From the NCBI GenBank assembly GCA_949035555.1, contig CAROLD010000017.1:1-43730 (forward strand): 43,730 nt of DNA, read 5' to 3'. Under the pieces are notes generated by a model that was not told the DNA's origin, did not search any database, and was given only the letters and a program-made list of their open reading frames with translations. A program made the position numbers and the translations under genes. Positions 1 to 8,760 of the stretch are shown in pieces. Position 1 is the stretch's first letter; each line of letters begins with the position of its first letter. This DNA comes from an uncultured bacterium (lineage in GTDB: Bacteria; Cyanobacteriota; Vampirovibrionia; Gastranaerophilales; Gastranaerophilaceae).

Positions 1-1609
1 CAGCGTGTTCGAAGACGTATTTGAAAGTTTCGTTAATAGTAGCTTGAGAAGCTGCAACACTTGATACTGGAGCTGAGAGAACACTTGGGTTAAATGCATC
101 AGATTGGTTATTTGAGCTTCCTGCACCTCTGGTGAAAACGAAGTATCCTGCATCATCTCTGTTGTCGTAGTTTACTGTATATTTGTATATAGGAGAATAG
201 GCAACATTTTTGACATCAGAAGAAACGAAATCTTTGAGACCTTGTTGAGCAAAAAGAATTTGTGTATTATCTTCATTGGCGTCGGATAGTAAGTTCATAG
301 CAATGACGTTAAGATTACCATTGTGTTCGCCGTAAGAATCAGCAGTAAATTTGTCCATCTCAGCTTTAGCTAAGTCAACGTCCAGGGTAGCATTAACATC
401 TCCTGTTAAAGTGAGAGAGTTAAAGTTGTAGGTATGAGTTAGGTTGTTAACGGTATTGAGGTTAGTATTACCTATGGTAACGTTAGCATCGTAGATGTTG
501 TTGTACATACCGAAGGTGCCTGTGCCGTCGCCTGTTATGTTGACGGTGTAGCCTTCTGAACCGCGGATATTATCATACATCTGAATTGACCCATTATTTT
601 TGGTATTAAAATTAACTGCAGCTCCACGGACAGAATATATTGCATTATCATCTATAATGTCACCAGATTTTGTATAATTACCTTTAAATATACTCTTTTC
701 GCCATCAGCAGTAATATTTAAGGTTGTTGCAGAAAGAATGGCACCTCCTCTAACCAAATCACCGGCTTCTGATATTGCATAGTTACCATAAAAGTTACTA
801 TTAATTATTTCATCTATGGTACCACTGTTTGAAATTGCACCGCCATCAACATTTTTGCTGTAAGAAATCGCTCCATTTGCAATAAAATTTGCACTAATTT
901 TACCAATAGGAGAAGCGTTACGAATTACCCCACCTAATATGAAATTATTTTTTGATACAGCTTTATTTCCGATAAAATTCCCGTTTATAGATTCGATTTT
1001 ACCAACCCTGTTTAAAATTCCTGCACTTAATATATAATCATCTGTTTCGACTCTATTATTGATAAAATTTCCTGAAATACTTGCTATATTTCCTGTATTA
1101 TGAAAAAGAGCGCCATAGCTGTAAGAACTTCCTACAAACTTATTATCAATAAATGAACCTGTAATATTCCCCAACTCTCCAGAATTTCGAATTCCCCAAC
1201 TCTGTTTATGTTGACTATTTACAGGAACATTAACATTTAGCATATCAATATTTATATCTAAATCTGACTTATTCTCAGTATTAGAAATAACCTTATCTCC
1301 ATCTGAAAGATTTATATTTTTAAATAGTACATTATTTACGTTTTCAGAAGTTAATGCATTTGCGGGAATAATTGTGGACATAACGTTGTAATTTTCAGGC
1401 ATTTTATAATTATATTGCCAATATTGGGATGAGCCATCTGGATAAGTAATTTCAATAGAATTGCTAGAGTTTTCAGTGGTCAGATCCCAAGAAATATTAG
1501 GAGTTTTTATATTGCCAATTTCATCAGCATTCGCAGGCATTCCTAATATAACTACGCTTGTTAACATTGTCGCAGATAAAATTTTGAAGTTGTTTCTTGT
1601 CATTCTCAT
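1..1609 (-). CDS. Secreted beta-helix surface/adhesin-like protein (partial, C-terminus outside window)
   Basis: The frame is open from an ATG at 1609 to the left edge, giving 536 codons, so the C-terminus is missing. GAGGA lies about seven bases before the ATG. Residues 1-28 form a signal peptide (charged MRMTRNNFK, hydrophobic core, cleavage after PANA). From about residue 149 to 300 there are degenerate repeats of roughly 30 residues of the form I-x-G-N-F-I-x-N ... G-G-x-I-x-N-x-G-x-I, with small and Asn residues at fixed spacing. This pattern is typical of parallel beta-helix passenger domains of autotransporters and pectate-lyase-like adhesins. A Ser/Asn/Thr-rich stretch follows. No anchor or autotransporter barrel is visible because the gene is cut. 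The class (secreted beta-helix surface protein) is fairly secure; binding target and export route are unknown. Confidence 0.75.
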   Translation of the reverse strand, partial: MRMTRNNFKILSATMLTSVVILGMPANADEIGNIKTPNISWDLTTENSSNSIEITYPDGSSQYWQYNYKMPENYNVMSTIIPANALTSENVNNVLFKNINLSDGDKVISNTENKSDLDINIDMLNVNVPVNSQHKQSWGIRNSGELGNITGSFIDNKFVGSSYSYGALFHNTGNIASISGNFINNRVETDDYILSAGILNRVGKIESINGNFIGNKAVSKNNFILGGVIRNASPIGKISANFIANGAISYSKNVDGGAISNSGTIDEIINSNFYGNYAISEAGDLVRGGAILSATTLNITADGEKSIFKGNYTKSGDIIDDNAIYSVRGAAVNFNTKNNGSIQMYDNIRGSEGYTVNITGDGTGTFGMYNNIYDANVTIGNTNLNTVNNLTHTYNFNSLTLTGDVNATLDVDLAKAEMDKFTADSYGEHNGNLNVIAMNLLSDANEDNTQILFAQQGLKDFVSSDVKNVAYSPIYKYTVNYDNRDDAGYFVFTRGAGSSNNQSDAFNPSVLSAPVSSVAASQATINETFKYVFEHA

Positions 1610-1644
1610 CGTGTATCCTCACTTTCTTTCAAATAAAACGCATC

Positions 1645-1672
1645 ATTTTATTTAAAAGTGTGCATAAGTCAA
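1645..1672 (-). promoter_or_regulatory. Probable sigma70-type promoter of the surface protein gene
   Basis: Read on the minus strand, TTGACT (1672-1667) and TAAAAT (1650-1645) are separated by 16 bases, about 35 bases upstream of the start codon at 1609. The rest of the 1610-1975 intergenic region between the divergent surface gene and ruvC is AT-rich; I see nothing else in it apart from the ruvC -10 box. Confidence 0.5.
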
Positions 1673-1960
1673 AAAGCTTGACACGATAAGGATTTTTACA
1701 AAAGATGAAGTGAAAACTGCTAAAACATAAAAAGTTAAAAAATACTCAAACCTATTTATAAATATGATTTCAAATTTGAAGTCACATTATAAATATTTTG
1801 GTGTATTCATAATATTCTACCGAATATCTAATCGGCATTCTTAATTTCCATCTTTAGGGATTCTGTTATTATCGTTACAAATTTAAATATTATATATCCT
1901 TATAGATATATTATAATGTATTTTATTAATCTTGCAAGTGTTTATCTATAAAATTTTTTC

Positions 1961-1976
1961 TGGTAAAATACATTCA
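1961..1976 (+). promoter_or_regulatory. Extended -10 promoter abutting the ruvC start (leaderless)
   Basis: TGGTAAAAT (TG at 1961-1962, hexamer TAAAAT 1964-1969) is followed by six bases and then the ruvC ATG. A start site about seven bases after the -10 falls on the A of the ATG. No Shine-Dalgarno sequence is present between them. No good -35 hexamer is visible, as is common for extended -10 promoters. Confidence 0.45.
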
Positions 1977-2476
1977 TGAAGATTTTAGGTATTGATCCGG
2001 GTATGGCAATAGTTGGTTATAGCATCATTGATTATGATGGTAAGAATATTGAGCTGTTACACTCAGGTTCAATTCAAACTCAAAAAGGACAAAGAGAAAC
2101 CGCACGATTAGTCGAAATTTTTAACGATATGACTGCCATCGTTGAAAAATATCAGCCTAATGTTTGTGCTATTGAAAAATTGTTTTTCTTCCGCAACTAT
2201 ACAACAGTTATGCCTGTCGCTCATGCGCGCGGAGTGATTTTAACTGTGCTTGAACAACATAATGTTCCTATTTATGAATATACTCCGATGGAAGTTAAAC
2301 AAATACTCACTGGTTATGGCCGCGCTGACAAAAAAGAAGTTGAACAAATGGTAAAAATTACTTTAGGTGTTGAAAAATTACCAAAACTTGACGATACTGT
2401 TGACTCTATAGCTATTGGAATTTCTTATACAAGAAGCGCTGATGTCAAGGAAGATTTGAAAAAATTTGAGTTTTAA
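1976..2476 (+). CDS. ruvC: Crossover junction endodeoxyribonuclease RuvC
   Basis: RuvC is the RNase H-fold dimeric enzyme that cuts Holliday junctions after RuvAB branch migration. The protein is 166 residues, the usual family length. The first catalytic aspartate is D7 in LGIDPG, the glutamate is E67 in CAIEKLFF, and the C-terminal D-x-x-D pair is D140/D143. The conserved HARG and Y-x-P-x-x-V-K-x blocks are also present (about 83-86 and 102-108). The start is fixed by the conserved MKILGIDPG N-terminus. There is no ribosome binding site, and an extended -10 box sits six bases upstream, so translation is probably leaderless. It is followed by a membrane protein and mtnA on the same strand. 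Confidence 0.95.
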   Translation: MKILGIDPGMAIVGYSIIDYDGKNIELLHSGSIQTQKGQRETARLVEIFNDMTAIVEKYQPNVCAIEKLFFFRNYTTVMPVAHARGVILTVLEQHNVPIYEYTPMEVKQILTGYGRADKKEVEQMVKITLGVEKLPKLDDTVDSIAIGISYTRSADVKEDLKKFEF

Positions 2477-2509
2477 TTATATAAATGTTAAAATACTTCA
2501 AGGGAAAAT

Positions 2510-2968
2510 ATGAATAAAGTTGTTATAAAAAATATTATAGTTTTAAGTTTAATTTTCGGAATGGTAATGGGGCTGTTATCACCTGTTCCATATATTGGTT
2601 TAATTATGCTTTTCGGGCTTTTGCTTGGTTCTGCTCCTGTAGCAATGATATACATGATAATGGACGCAAAGCTTGATTTAACAACAGCAAAAGATAGTAT
2701 TATTCATGGCGCAGTTGCCGGATTTTCGGCTAATTTAACATTTGCTTCTATATATTGTGTTTTAATAGTTTTATTATCAAAAATTTTTCATTACAGTCCA
2801 AACTTATTTTTGACTGCCATGGTAGAAAACTCTCCTATATGGCTTTTGGGTGCATTTATAATATTTTTAGGCGTTCTGTGTGCTACCACTAATGCGTTCA
2901 CAGGATTTGCAACATTTTACATCATAAACTTCATCCGTGATATTTATGAAAATCAACACAAACAATAA
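2510..2968 (+). CDS. Small multi-pass membrane protein of unknown function
   Basis: 152 residues with four predicted membrane-spanning stretches, at roughly 8-28, 31-52, 68-92 and 110-143, the last perhaps two short helices. Between TM2 and TM3 is a short polar loop (MDAKLDLTTAKDS). The start has AAGGGAAAAT before ATG. The pattern resembles small integral membrane proteins of the DUF4199/YIP-like kind, but I do not recognise a family. It lies 33 bases after ruvC and 14 bases before mtnA, so it is probably cotranscribed with mtnA. Confidence 0.7.
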   Translation: MNKVVIKNIIVLSLIFGMVMGLLSPVPYIGLIMLFGLLLGSAPVAMIYMIMDAKLDLTTAKDSIIHGAVAGFSANLTFASIYCVLIVLLSKIFHYSPNLFLTAMVENSPIWLLGAFIIFLGVLCATTNAFTGFATFYIINFIRDIYENQHKQ

Positions 2969-2982
2969 TAAGGATAAAAAGA

Positions 2983-4041
2983 ATGGCTGAATTTACATCA
3001 AAAATAAGAACAATTGAATGGATTGATACATATTCAAAAATGGTTGACCAGACGAAATTTCCGGAGCATTTTGAATATGTAAATATAACAGGCGGAGAAC
3101 AAATGTTTGATGCCATAAAAACAATGATTGTCCGAGGGGCACCGGCTATTGGAATAGCAGGTGCGCATGGGGTTTGTTTGTTCGCACTGGAGCTTGCAAA
3201 AGAAAATTTTTCAAAGGAAGAATTTATCAAAAAACTTCTTGAAAAAGCAGATTATATGGCAAGCGCAAGACCTACTGCCGTAAACCTTATGTGGGCTGTT
3301 GAAAAACAAAAAGAAATAATAAAAAATTCAACTTCTGACATTAAAGGTTTGATAGGAGAACTTATTGAAAACGGCAAAAAACTTGAGCTTGAAGACATTG
3401 AGATTAACAAAAAAATCGGTGATTACGGTGCGGAAGTAGTGCCAAAAGGTGCAACAATTTTGACACACTGCAATGCAGGCGCATTGGCAACAGTTGGTTA
3501 TGGCACGGCATTAGGTGTTGTTCGTTCGGCTTTTGCAAACGACCCGTCAGTTCAGGTTTTCGCAGATGAAACCCGTCCGCGTCAGCAGGGTGCAAGAATT
3601 ACGACTCTTGAACTTACAATGGACGGTATTCCTGTTACCCTTATCACTGACGGTATGTGTTCATATTTTATGAAAAAAGGTATGATTGATATGGTTGTTG
3701 TAGGTGCAGACCGAATTGCCGCAAACGGTGATGCCGCAAATAAAATCGGCACATACACAGTTGCGATTGCCGCAAAATATCATAATATACCGTTCTATGT
3801 TGCCGCGCCATTATCAACAATTGATACAAGCATTAAATCAGGCGACGAAATAGTTATTGAAGAACGTTCTCACGACGAAGTCACTCATATCAACGGCAAA
3901 CCGATTTGCGCAGAAGGTGTAAAAGTTATCAATCCGGGATTTGATGTAACTCCGCACGACTTAATAGCGGGTATTATCACAGAGAAAGGCATTCTTAGAC
4001 CGGATTACAATAAATCTATTGCCCAAGCGTTTGGAGTATAA
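2983..4041 (+). CDS. mtnA: S-methyl-5-thioribose-1-phosphate isomerase (MtnA)
   Basis: MtnA converts methylthioribose-1-phosphate to methylthioribulose-1-phosphate in the methionine salvage pathway, in the cytosol. It is 352 residues, the normal length for the family, which is related to eIF2B subunits. Diagnostic blocks are MIVRGAPAIGIAGAHG (49-63), RPTAVNL (96-102), THCNAGALATVGYGTALG (161-178) with the catalytic cysteine C163, DETRPRQQGAR (195-205), and VVVGADRIAANGD with catalytic D243. Close relatives act on 5-deoxyribose or ribose-1-phosphate. No other salvage gene is nearby, so the in vivo substrate is less certain than the fold. Confidence 0.95.
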   Translation: MAEFTSKIRTIEWIDTYSKMVDQTKFPEHFEYVNITGGEQMFDAIKTMIVRGAPAIGIAGAHGVCLFALELAKENFSKEEFIKKLLEKADYMASARPTAVNLMWAVEKQKEIIKNSTSDIKGLIGELIENGKKLELEDIEINKKIGDYGAEVVPKGATILTHCNAGALATVGYGTALGVVRSAFANDPSVQVFADETRPRQQGARITTLELTMDGIPVTLITDGMCSYFMKKGMIDMVVVGADRIAANGDAANKIGTYTVAIAAKYHNIPFYVAAPLSTIDTSIKSGDEIVIEERSHDEVTHINGKPICAEGVKVINPGFDVTPHDLIAGIITEKGILRPDYNKSIAQAFGV

Positions 4042-4068
4042 TTACGAGTAGGAATTAAGGAGGAAAGT

Positions 4069-4356
4069 ATGAAAAAAGTTTTATTATCAGTTATTGCATT
4101 ATCAATGTTAACTCTTGGAGTGCCTGCATTTGCGCAATCAACACACGGAGTTGATGGTGAAGTATCAGGACGTTCTGTAGGCGCGGCGGCGCTTTCTCTT
4201 TTGATTTGGCCGGGAATCGGACAGGCAGTAAACAAAAATACTAAAGAAAAAAATGTTACACACGCGGTTCTTGGTTTGACAGGTGTATTTAGAATTTGGT
4301 CTTGCTACGATGCACTGGTTGATAGAAAAGGCGGAGTTTGGAAAAACAGAATTTAA
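4069..4356 (+). CDS. Small secreted or membrane-associated protein, unknown
   Basis: 95 residues with a clear signal peptide (MKKVLLSVIALSMLTLGVPAFA, cleavage after AFA). A glycine/alanine-rich hydrophobic segment (about 36-53, ending WPGIGQAVN) and a second hydrophobic stretch (about 63-78) follow. The start has GGAGG well placed upstream of the ATG. The mature part resembles short glycine-zipper-like periplasmic proteins, but I recognise no named family. It ends just before a strong terminator. Confidence 0.65.
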   Translation: MKKVLLSVIALSMLTLGVPAFAQSTHGVDGEVSGRSVGAAALSLLIWPGIGQAVNKNTKEKNVTHAVLGLTGVFRIWSCYDALVDRKGGVWKNRI

Positions 4357-4360
4357 TAAT

Positions 4361-4393
4361 AAAAGAGGCGGTTGCAAAGCAACCGCCTCTTTT
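4361..4393. terminator. Bidirectional intrinsic terminator
   Basis: A perfect 15-bp stem (4361-4375 with 4379-4393) closes a three-base loop. It is flanked by A-rich and T-rich ends, so it can serve the small secreted gene on the plus strand and the converging glucokinase gene on the minus strand. Confidence 0.9.
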
Positions 4394-4409
4394 ATTATAA
4401 CTTACCCCC

Positions 4410-5366
4410 CTAGCCTTCGATTAGCATACTGGCGCCGATAACACCTGCGCTGTTTCCAAGTTCTGCAGGAACGATTTCAACCGAATTTCCTGCAACAACC
4501 ATTGCTCTTTCTTTTATTGTTCTTCTGATAGGGTCAAAAAGTAAATCTCCCGCTTCTGCTACACCGCCGCCGATAATTACTTTTTCAGGGTTTAAAAGGT
4601 TAATTACACTGGTCAAACCTATTCCAATGTATTCACCTACGATTTCGAAAATTCTTTTTGCAACAGGATCGCCTTCTTCTGCAGCTTTAGCAACCATGTA
4701 CGGAGTAATTTCTCCGCCTTCAGCGGCTGCCATTTCTCTGAATTTTGTAGATTTACCGCCGCGGATGTAATCTTGCGCCATAGCAACAATTGCAGGACCT
4801 GATGCAAAAGCTTCCAAACATCCTGTGTCGCCGCATCCGCAAATCGGACCGCCGTTCATTTGAAGTTTTATATGTCCTATTTCTCCTGCCGCATTTGCCG
4901 CACCGCGCACAACTTTACCATTTATTACAAGTCCTGAACCAATACCTGTTCCGACAGTTATACAAACGAAGTTTTGGCATCCTTTTCCTGCTCCAAATTT
5001 TAATTCACCAAGTGCCGCGCATCTTACGTCATTATCAATTCTTGTTGGGATATGGAATTCGTCTTCTATCATCTGAGCGATAGGAACATTTACCCAGCCA
5101 GGAATATTCGGTGCTAATTTTACAACACCTGTTTCGCAATCAACCTGCCCGGGGAAATCAAATCCGATACCTTCAATAGAAGTTGAATCGGTTCCGGTTT
5201 CTTTCATCAAGTCCTTAATTGCCTGTTTAATATTGTTAACAGTGTATTCGTAACCCATTTTTGCATAGGTTGGTACGCTGTTTGAATATATAATTTTACC
5301 ATTTTCGTCAACAAGTGCGATTTTAACATTTGTACCGCCTACATCAATACCAATTCTCTTTGCCAT
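4410..5366 (-). CDS. ROK-family glucokinase
   Basis: ATP-dependent phosphorylation of glucose or a related hexose in the cytosol. 318 residues. The N-terminal phosphate-binding motif GIDVGGTNVK is at 6-15, the catalytic aspartate is D113 in RIDNDVRCAALGE, and the ROK zinc site is H165 with C176, C178 and C183 in the CGCGDTGCLE motif. The second phosphate loop, TVGTGIGSGLV, is at 138-148. GGAGAG lies just before the ATG. Bacterial ROK kinases also include N-acetylmannosamine and fructose kinases; the ICGCGDTGCLEAFASG context is the usual glucokinase form. It is a single-gene transcript converging on the upstream small secreted gene. Confidence 0.88.
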   Translation of the reverse strand: MAKRIGIDVGGTNVKIALVDENGKIIYSNSVPTYAKMGYEYTVNNIKQAIKDLMKETGTDSTSIEGIGFDFPGQVDCETGVVKLAPNIPGWVNVPIAQMIEDEFHIPTRIDNDVRCAALGELKFGAGKGCQNFVCITVGTGIGSGLVINGKVVRGAANAAGEIGHIKLQMNGGPICGCGDTGCLEAFASGPAIVAMAQDYIRGGKSTKFREMAAAEGGEITPYMVAKAAEEGDPVAKRIFEIVGEYIGIGLTSVINLLNPEKVIIGGGVAEAGDLLFDPIRRTIKERAMVVAGNSVEIVPAELGNSAGVIGASMLIEG

Positions 5367-5531
5367 AATCTCTCTCCATAAATATTTATAAATTAATTTT
5401 ACCTTAAATATTAGATTTATAAAATTGTAAACTTTTGTTACATTAATAACTCTAAATACTAAAGATTTAAGACTAAAAAGCCGTAATAGACCATGATAGC
5501 ACTTAAGTTACGAGACGATGAAAGGAAAACA

Positions 5532-7337
5532 ATGGGATTATCAGCATCACAAGCTAGATTATTAACCATCACAGCCAGAAAATCTGACTGCGAATTCCAA
5601 TCAATGAGTTTATCTCACCAGAAGATAGCTCTCTCTCGTGATATGGAAAGAATTTCAACTGAATATCAAAATTCTTTGAATAATACAAAATTAATTTATG
5701 ATTATTATGGAAACGGCAAGAGCGAAATGGATTTAACTTATGGTTTGTTGATGACGCCGTCAGTTTATAATGATTATTATCCGAAACTCGTTACCGATTC
5801 AAAAAACAGAGTTGTATTAAACTCTCAATACGCGGCAGCCGCAAGAGCAGCAGGTATTCCTGCCGAAGGTTTGACCGGAACACCGTCATCAGATGTTCGT
5901 AATGCATTTATTGAAGCGCTTGCGGCAAATGATATTATTACTCCAGCAAAAGCCGTAACTATTCAGAGTGTACCGTATGCTAACACAATTGGTATCGGTT
6001 CCACAGTTAATGCAACAGTATCAACTTCTCAAGTTACTTATGATGAATTGTTGGAACTGTTAAAAGCGAAGACAGTTGATACCGCTACTTATGGTGTAAC
6101 CCTTGGTCAAGGCGGTGTTCCTAATACAAGTAGTCCTTTTAATGGCGGCTATGAAGATTGGGAAGTGTTAAAAAAATATACTAATGAAGTCGGTGCCGGC
6201 AGTATTGCAACAGGAAATAGCCCTTCAGGTCAAACTTTATCAATAACAGATTTGTTATTTAATGAAAGCGGTAATGATTATAACCTGTCAATTCACACAA
6301 GAAAAGGTGAAAAAATTCCTCTATTTGCAGGTAAATATTTGCAGGACAAAATAGTTGGTACCAGCGAAAATGACTCCGGTTCCGTCTTGAATTGGATTAC
6401 TGACCAATTTAGAGAAGTTCTGGGTGGAACAACTGCAAATGATTTAGCATTGCAGTATGCATACAATCAAGTGTTCGACATATTCTACCCGAGTGATAAA
6501 TTAACTAATGTTTATAACGATAAAGTTCCAAGATTGGGTGACCAGTCACAGAAAAAAGGTGATTTGAAAGAATGGTGTAACTCAAGACAAGGCGGCGACA
6601 TAAAAGATGCATTAGATGAATTTGCGGTTGGTACAAAAATCAATAAAACCGGAGATTATCAAGACGGAGTCGACAAAAGTGCTATTAATACAATCGGGAT
6701 GACTTATACATACGACTATGATCACGCAGGTCTTCACGCTGACCGTAATGACAGATCTCAAATCAGTGTTAACTTGAACAACATTGCAGAAGTATTCTTA
6801 ACAGCTTTCGTTGAATATCAAAAAGACTTTGATTGTGATTACAGATACAGCAAAGGTCAAGGTACAGGCAACTTATACGACCCTAACAAAGATGATTTTG
6901 TATTCACCGTTGTTACAGGAGAAGATGTTGAAACCGGCGATACAAATTTAGAAGCTAATTTCTATGACACATTGTTTAACAAAATCTGCTTAAACGGCTG
7001 GTCTGAAAATGACATGATTGATGATAAAGAATACATGCAGGAAATGATGAAGAGCGGCATGGTCTATATATCATCGATAGCAGAAGATGGTTTCTATTAT
7101 CAGGGCAATTATTCGACGGACACTTATATCAACGAGGTTGCGGATACTGAAGCTATTGCAAAAGCAGAAGCTAAATATAATACTGAAAAAACTAAAATCC
7201 AAAACAAAGAAGATAAAATTGATATCAAGATGAAAAACCTCGACACTGAAATATCTTCATTGACAACAGAATACGATACAACAAAACAAATTATTACCAA
7301 GTCTATAGAAAAATCGTTCAAACGATATGAAGCATAA
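5532..7337 (+). CDS. Large lineage-specific protein with coiled-coil ends (MGLSASQARLL type)
   Basis: 601 residues from the ATG at 5532, chosen over an ATG at 5493 because AAAGGAAAACA precedes it at ideal spacing. The N-terminus is MGLSASQARLLTITARKS followed by an amphipathic helix (to about residue 50). The C-terminal 60 residues (from AEAKYNTEKTKIQNKEDK) are a charged coiled coil. The middle is Asn/Gly/Tyr/Asp-rich with no recognisable enzyme motif. There is no signal peptide or membrane segment. The helical ends with a variable globular middle recall flagellin/hook-like or type III-exported proteins. I recall the same N-terminal motif in many Gastranaerophilales proteins, but I cannot name a family. 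Confidence 0.75.
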   Translation: MGLSASQARLLTITARKSDCEFQSMSLSHQKIALSRDMERISTEYQNSLNNTKLIYDYYGNGKSEMDLTYGLLMTPSVYNDYYPKLVTDSKNRVVLNSQYAAAARAAGIPAEGLTGTPSSDVRNAFIEALAANDIITPAKAVTIQSVPYANTIGIGSTVNATVSTSQVTYDELLELLKAKTVDTATYGVTLGQGGVPNTSSPFNGGYEDWEVLKKYTNEVGAGSIATGNSPSGQTLSITDLLFNESGNDYNLSIHTRKGEKIPLFAGKYLQDKIVGTSENDSGSVLNWITDQFREVLGGTTANDLALQYAYNQVFDIFYPSDKLTNVYNDKVPRLGDQSQKKGDLKEWCNSRQGGDIKDALDEFAVGTKINKTGDYQDGVDKSAINTIGMTYTYDYDHAGLHADRNDRSQISVNLNNIAEVFLTAFVEYQKDFDCDYRYSKGQGTGNLYDPNKDDFVFTVVTGEDVETGDTNLEANFYDTLFNKICLNGWSENDMIDDKEYMQEMMKSGMVYISSIAEDGFYYQGNYSTDTYINEVADTEAIAKAEAKYNTEKTKIQNKEDKIDIKMKNLDTEISSLTTEYDTTKQIITKSIEKSFKRYEA

Positions 7338-7367
7338 AAAAGCCCTCATTTGAGGGCTTTTTTTTTT
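7336..7367. terminator. Bidirectional intrinsic terminator
   Basis: Stem AAAAAGCCCTCA / TGAGGGCTTTTT around a TT centre, followed by a long T run on the plus strand and A-run/T-run symmetry on the minus strand. It lies between the converging 601-residue gene and cysS and overlaps the cysS stop codon. Confidence 0.88.
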
Positions 7368-8739
7368 ATTTAGCTTCTATTGTTGTACCTTCTTTTGTAT
7401 CTTTAAGCACGATACCGCATTCATCTAATGCAATTCTTATTTTGTCTGCTATATCCCAATTTTTATCTGCACGAGCTTGTTTTCGGAGTTCAATCACTTC
7501 ATTCATTGAATTAAATTCTTGCCCGAGAACTTCTGAAACATGAGCAGTGGCTTTATTGAGTTCATCTTCTGAAATTGAAGCTTTTTCAAAAGTAAAACCT
7601 AAAGCTGTACCGAGTTTATACAGAATTGTGAAAGCATCTTTTTCATCTTTATTTGCTCTTGTTGCGAGGTCAAAAAGAATTGCAAGAGCTTTGGATGTAT
7701 TTAAGTCTTCATCCATCGCTTCCACAAATGCTTTGTATTCCGCAGTTGATGTGATATCTAAATTTTCGTTAATCGGTGTTTGTTTTGCATTCGTCAAACG
7801 TTTTGCGCCTGTCTGTGCCGCACCCAAAGCTTCATCTGAAAATTCTACAGGCATTCTGTAGTGGTTTGTTAAAATGAATAATCTCAAGGTATTTGCGTCG
7901 TAATTTTTCAACATGTCATCAATAGTTAAGAAATTACCTAAAGATTTTGACATTTTTTCTTTGTTAATTGTCACAAACCCGTTATGAAGCCAGTAATTTA
8001 CAAATTTGCAACCGTTTGCGCATTCTGATTGAGCAATTTCATTTTCGTGGTGAGGGAATATTAAATCTGCTCCGCCAGCGTGGATATCAATTGTCTTGCC
8101 CAAATATTTACGGCTCATTGCAGAACATTCAATGTGCCAGCCGGGACGTCCTACACCCCAAGGAGAGTTGTATCCAAATTTTTCATCGCGTTTCCATAGT
8201 GCAAAATCAAGCGGGTCTTCTTTTTGTTCGCCAACTTCAATTCTTGCACCGCTTTCTAATTGATCAATAGGTTGTTTTGATAATTGACCGTATTTTGAGA
8301 ATTTTTTTACTCTAAAATATACATCTCCGTTTGATTCGTAAGCATAACCGTTTGCGATTAAATCTTTTACGATTGAAATCATTTCACCAAGAGTTTTAGT
8401 TGCAAAAGGTTCAATATCCGGAGTTAAATTATTAAGAGCCTTCATTGAGTTTGCGAATTGTTTGTACCAGTATTGGGAAACTTCAGTCGGTGTTTTGCCT
8501 TCTTTTTCGGCTTTTTTAAGGATTTTATCATCAACATCGGTTACGTTGCGGCAATATGTAACATCATAGCCGCGAAATTTTAAATATCTGTACAAAACAT
8601 CCCACGTAATGTAGCATCTGGCATGTCCAAGGTGTGCAAAATCATATACGGTCGGACCGCAAACATACATTTTAACTTTGTTTCCGTCGATTGGTGTAAA
8701 CTCTTCAACTTTATTTGTGTATGAATTGAATAATCTCAT
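7366..8739 (-). CDS. cysS: Cysteine--tRNA ligase
   Basis: Class I aminoacyl-tRNA synthetase that charges tRNA-Cys. 457 residues, the usual length. C27 in YVCGPTVYD is the first zinc ligand, HLGHAR is the HIGH signature (36-41), HAGGADLIFPHHENEIAQSEC carries further zinc ligands, and KMSKSLGN is the KMSKS loop. The helical DALR domain follows, ending in a C-terminal tail (LDECGIVLKDTKEGT). AGGGA precedes the ATG. It is the last gene of a six-gene minus-strand string. Confidence 0.97.
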   Translation of the reverse strand: MRLFNSYTNKVEEFTPIDGNKVKMYVCGPTVYDFAHLGHARCYITWDVLYRYLKFRGYDVTYCRNVTDVDDKILKKAEKEGKTPTEVSQYWYKQFANSMKALNNLTPDIEPFATKTLGEMISIVKDLIANGYAYESNGDVYFRVKKFSKYGQLSKQPIDQLESGARIEVGEQKEDPLDFALWKRDEKFGYNSPWGVGRPGWHIECSAMSRKYLGKTIDIHAGGADLIFPHHENEIAQSECANGCKFVNYWLHNGFVTINKEKMSKSLGNFLTIDDMLKNYDANTLRLFILTNHYRMPVEFSDEALGAAQTGAKRLTNAKQTPINENLDITSTAEYKAFVEAMDEDLNTSKALAILFDLATRANKDEKDAFTILYKLGTALGFTFEKASISEDELNKATAHVSEVLGQEFNSMNEVIELRKQARADKNWDIADKIRIALDECGIVLKDTKEGTTIEAK

Positions 8740-8760
8740 AATAATCCCTCATTTCTTTAT

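Noticed and set aside
1461..1655. Plus-strand open frame opposite the surface protein signal peptide
   Set aside because: It is antisense to the well-supported secreted protein start and its promoter.
3404..3595. Minus-strand open frame inside mtnA
   Set aside because: It lies wholly inside a strongly supported gene and has no ribosome binding site or family-like sequence.
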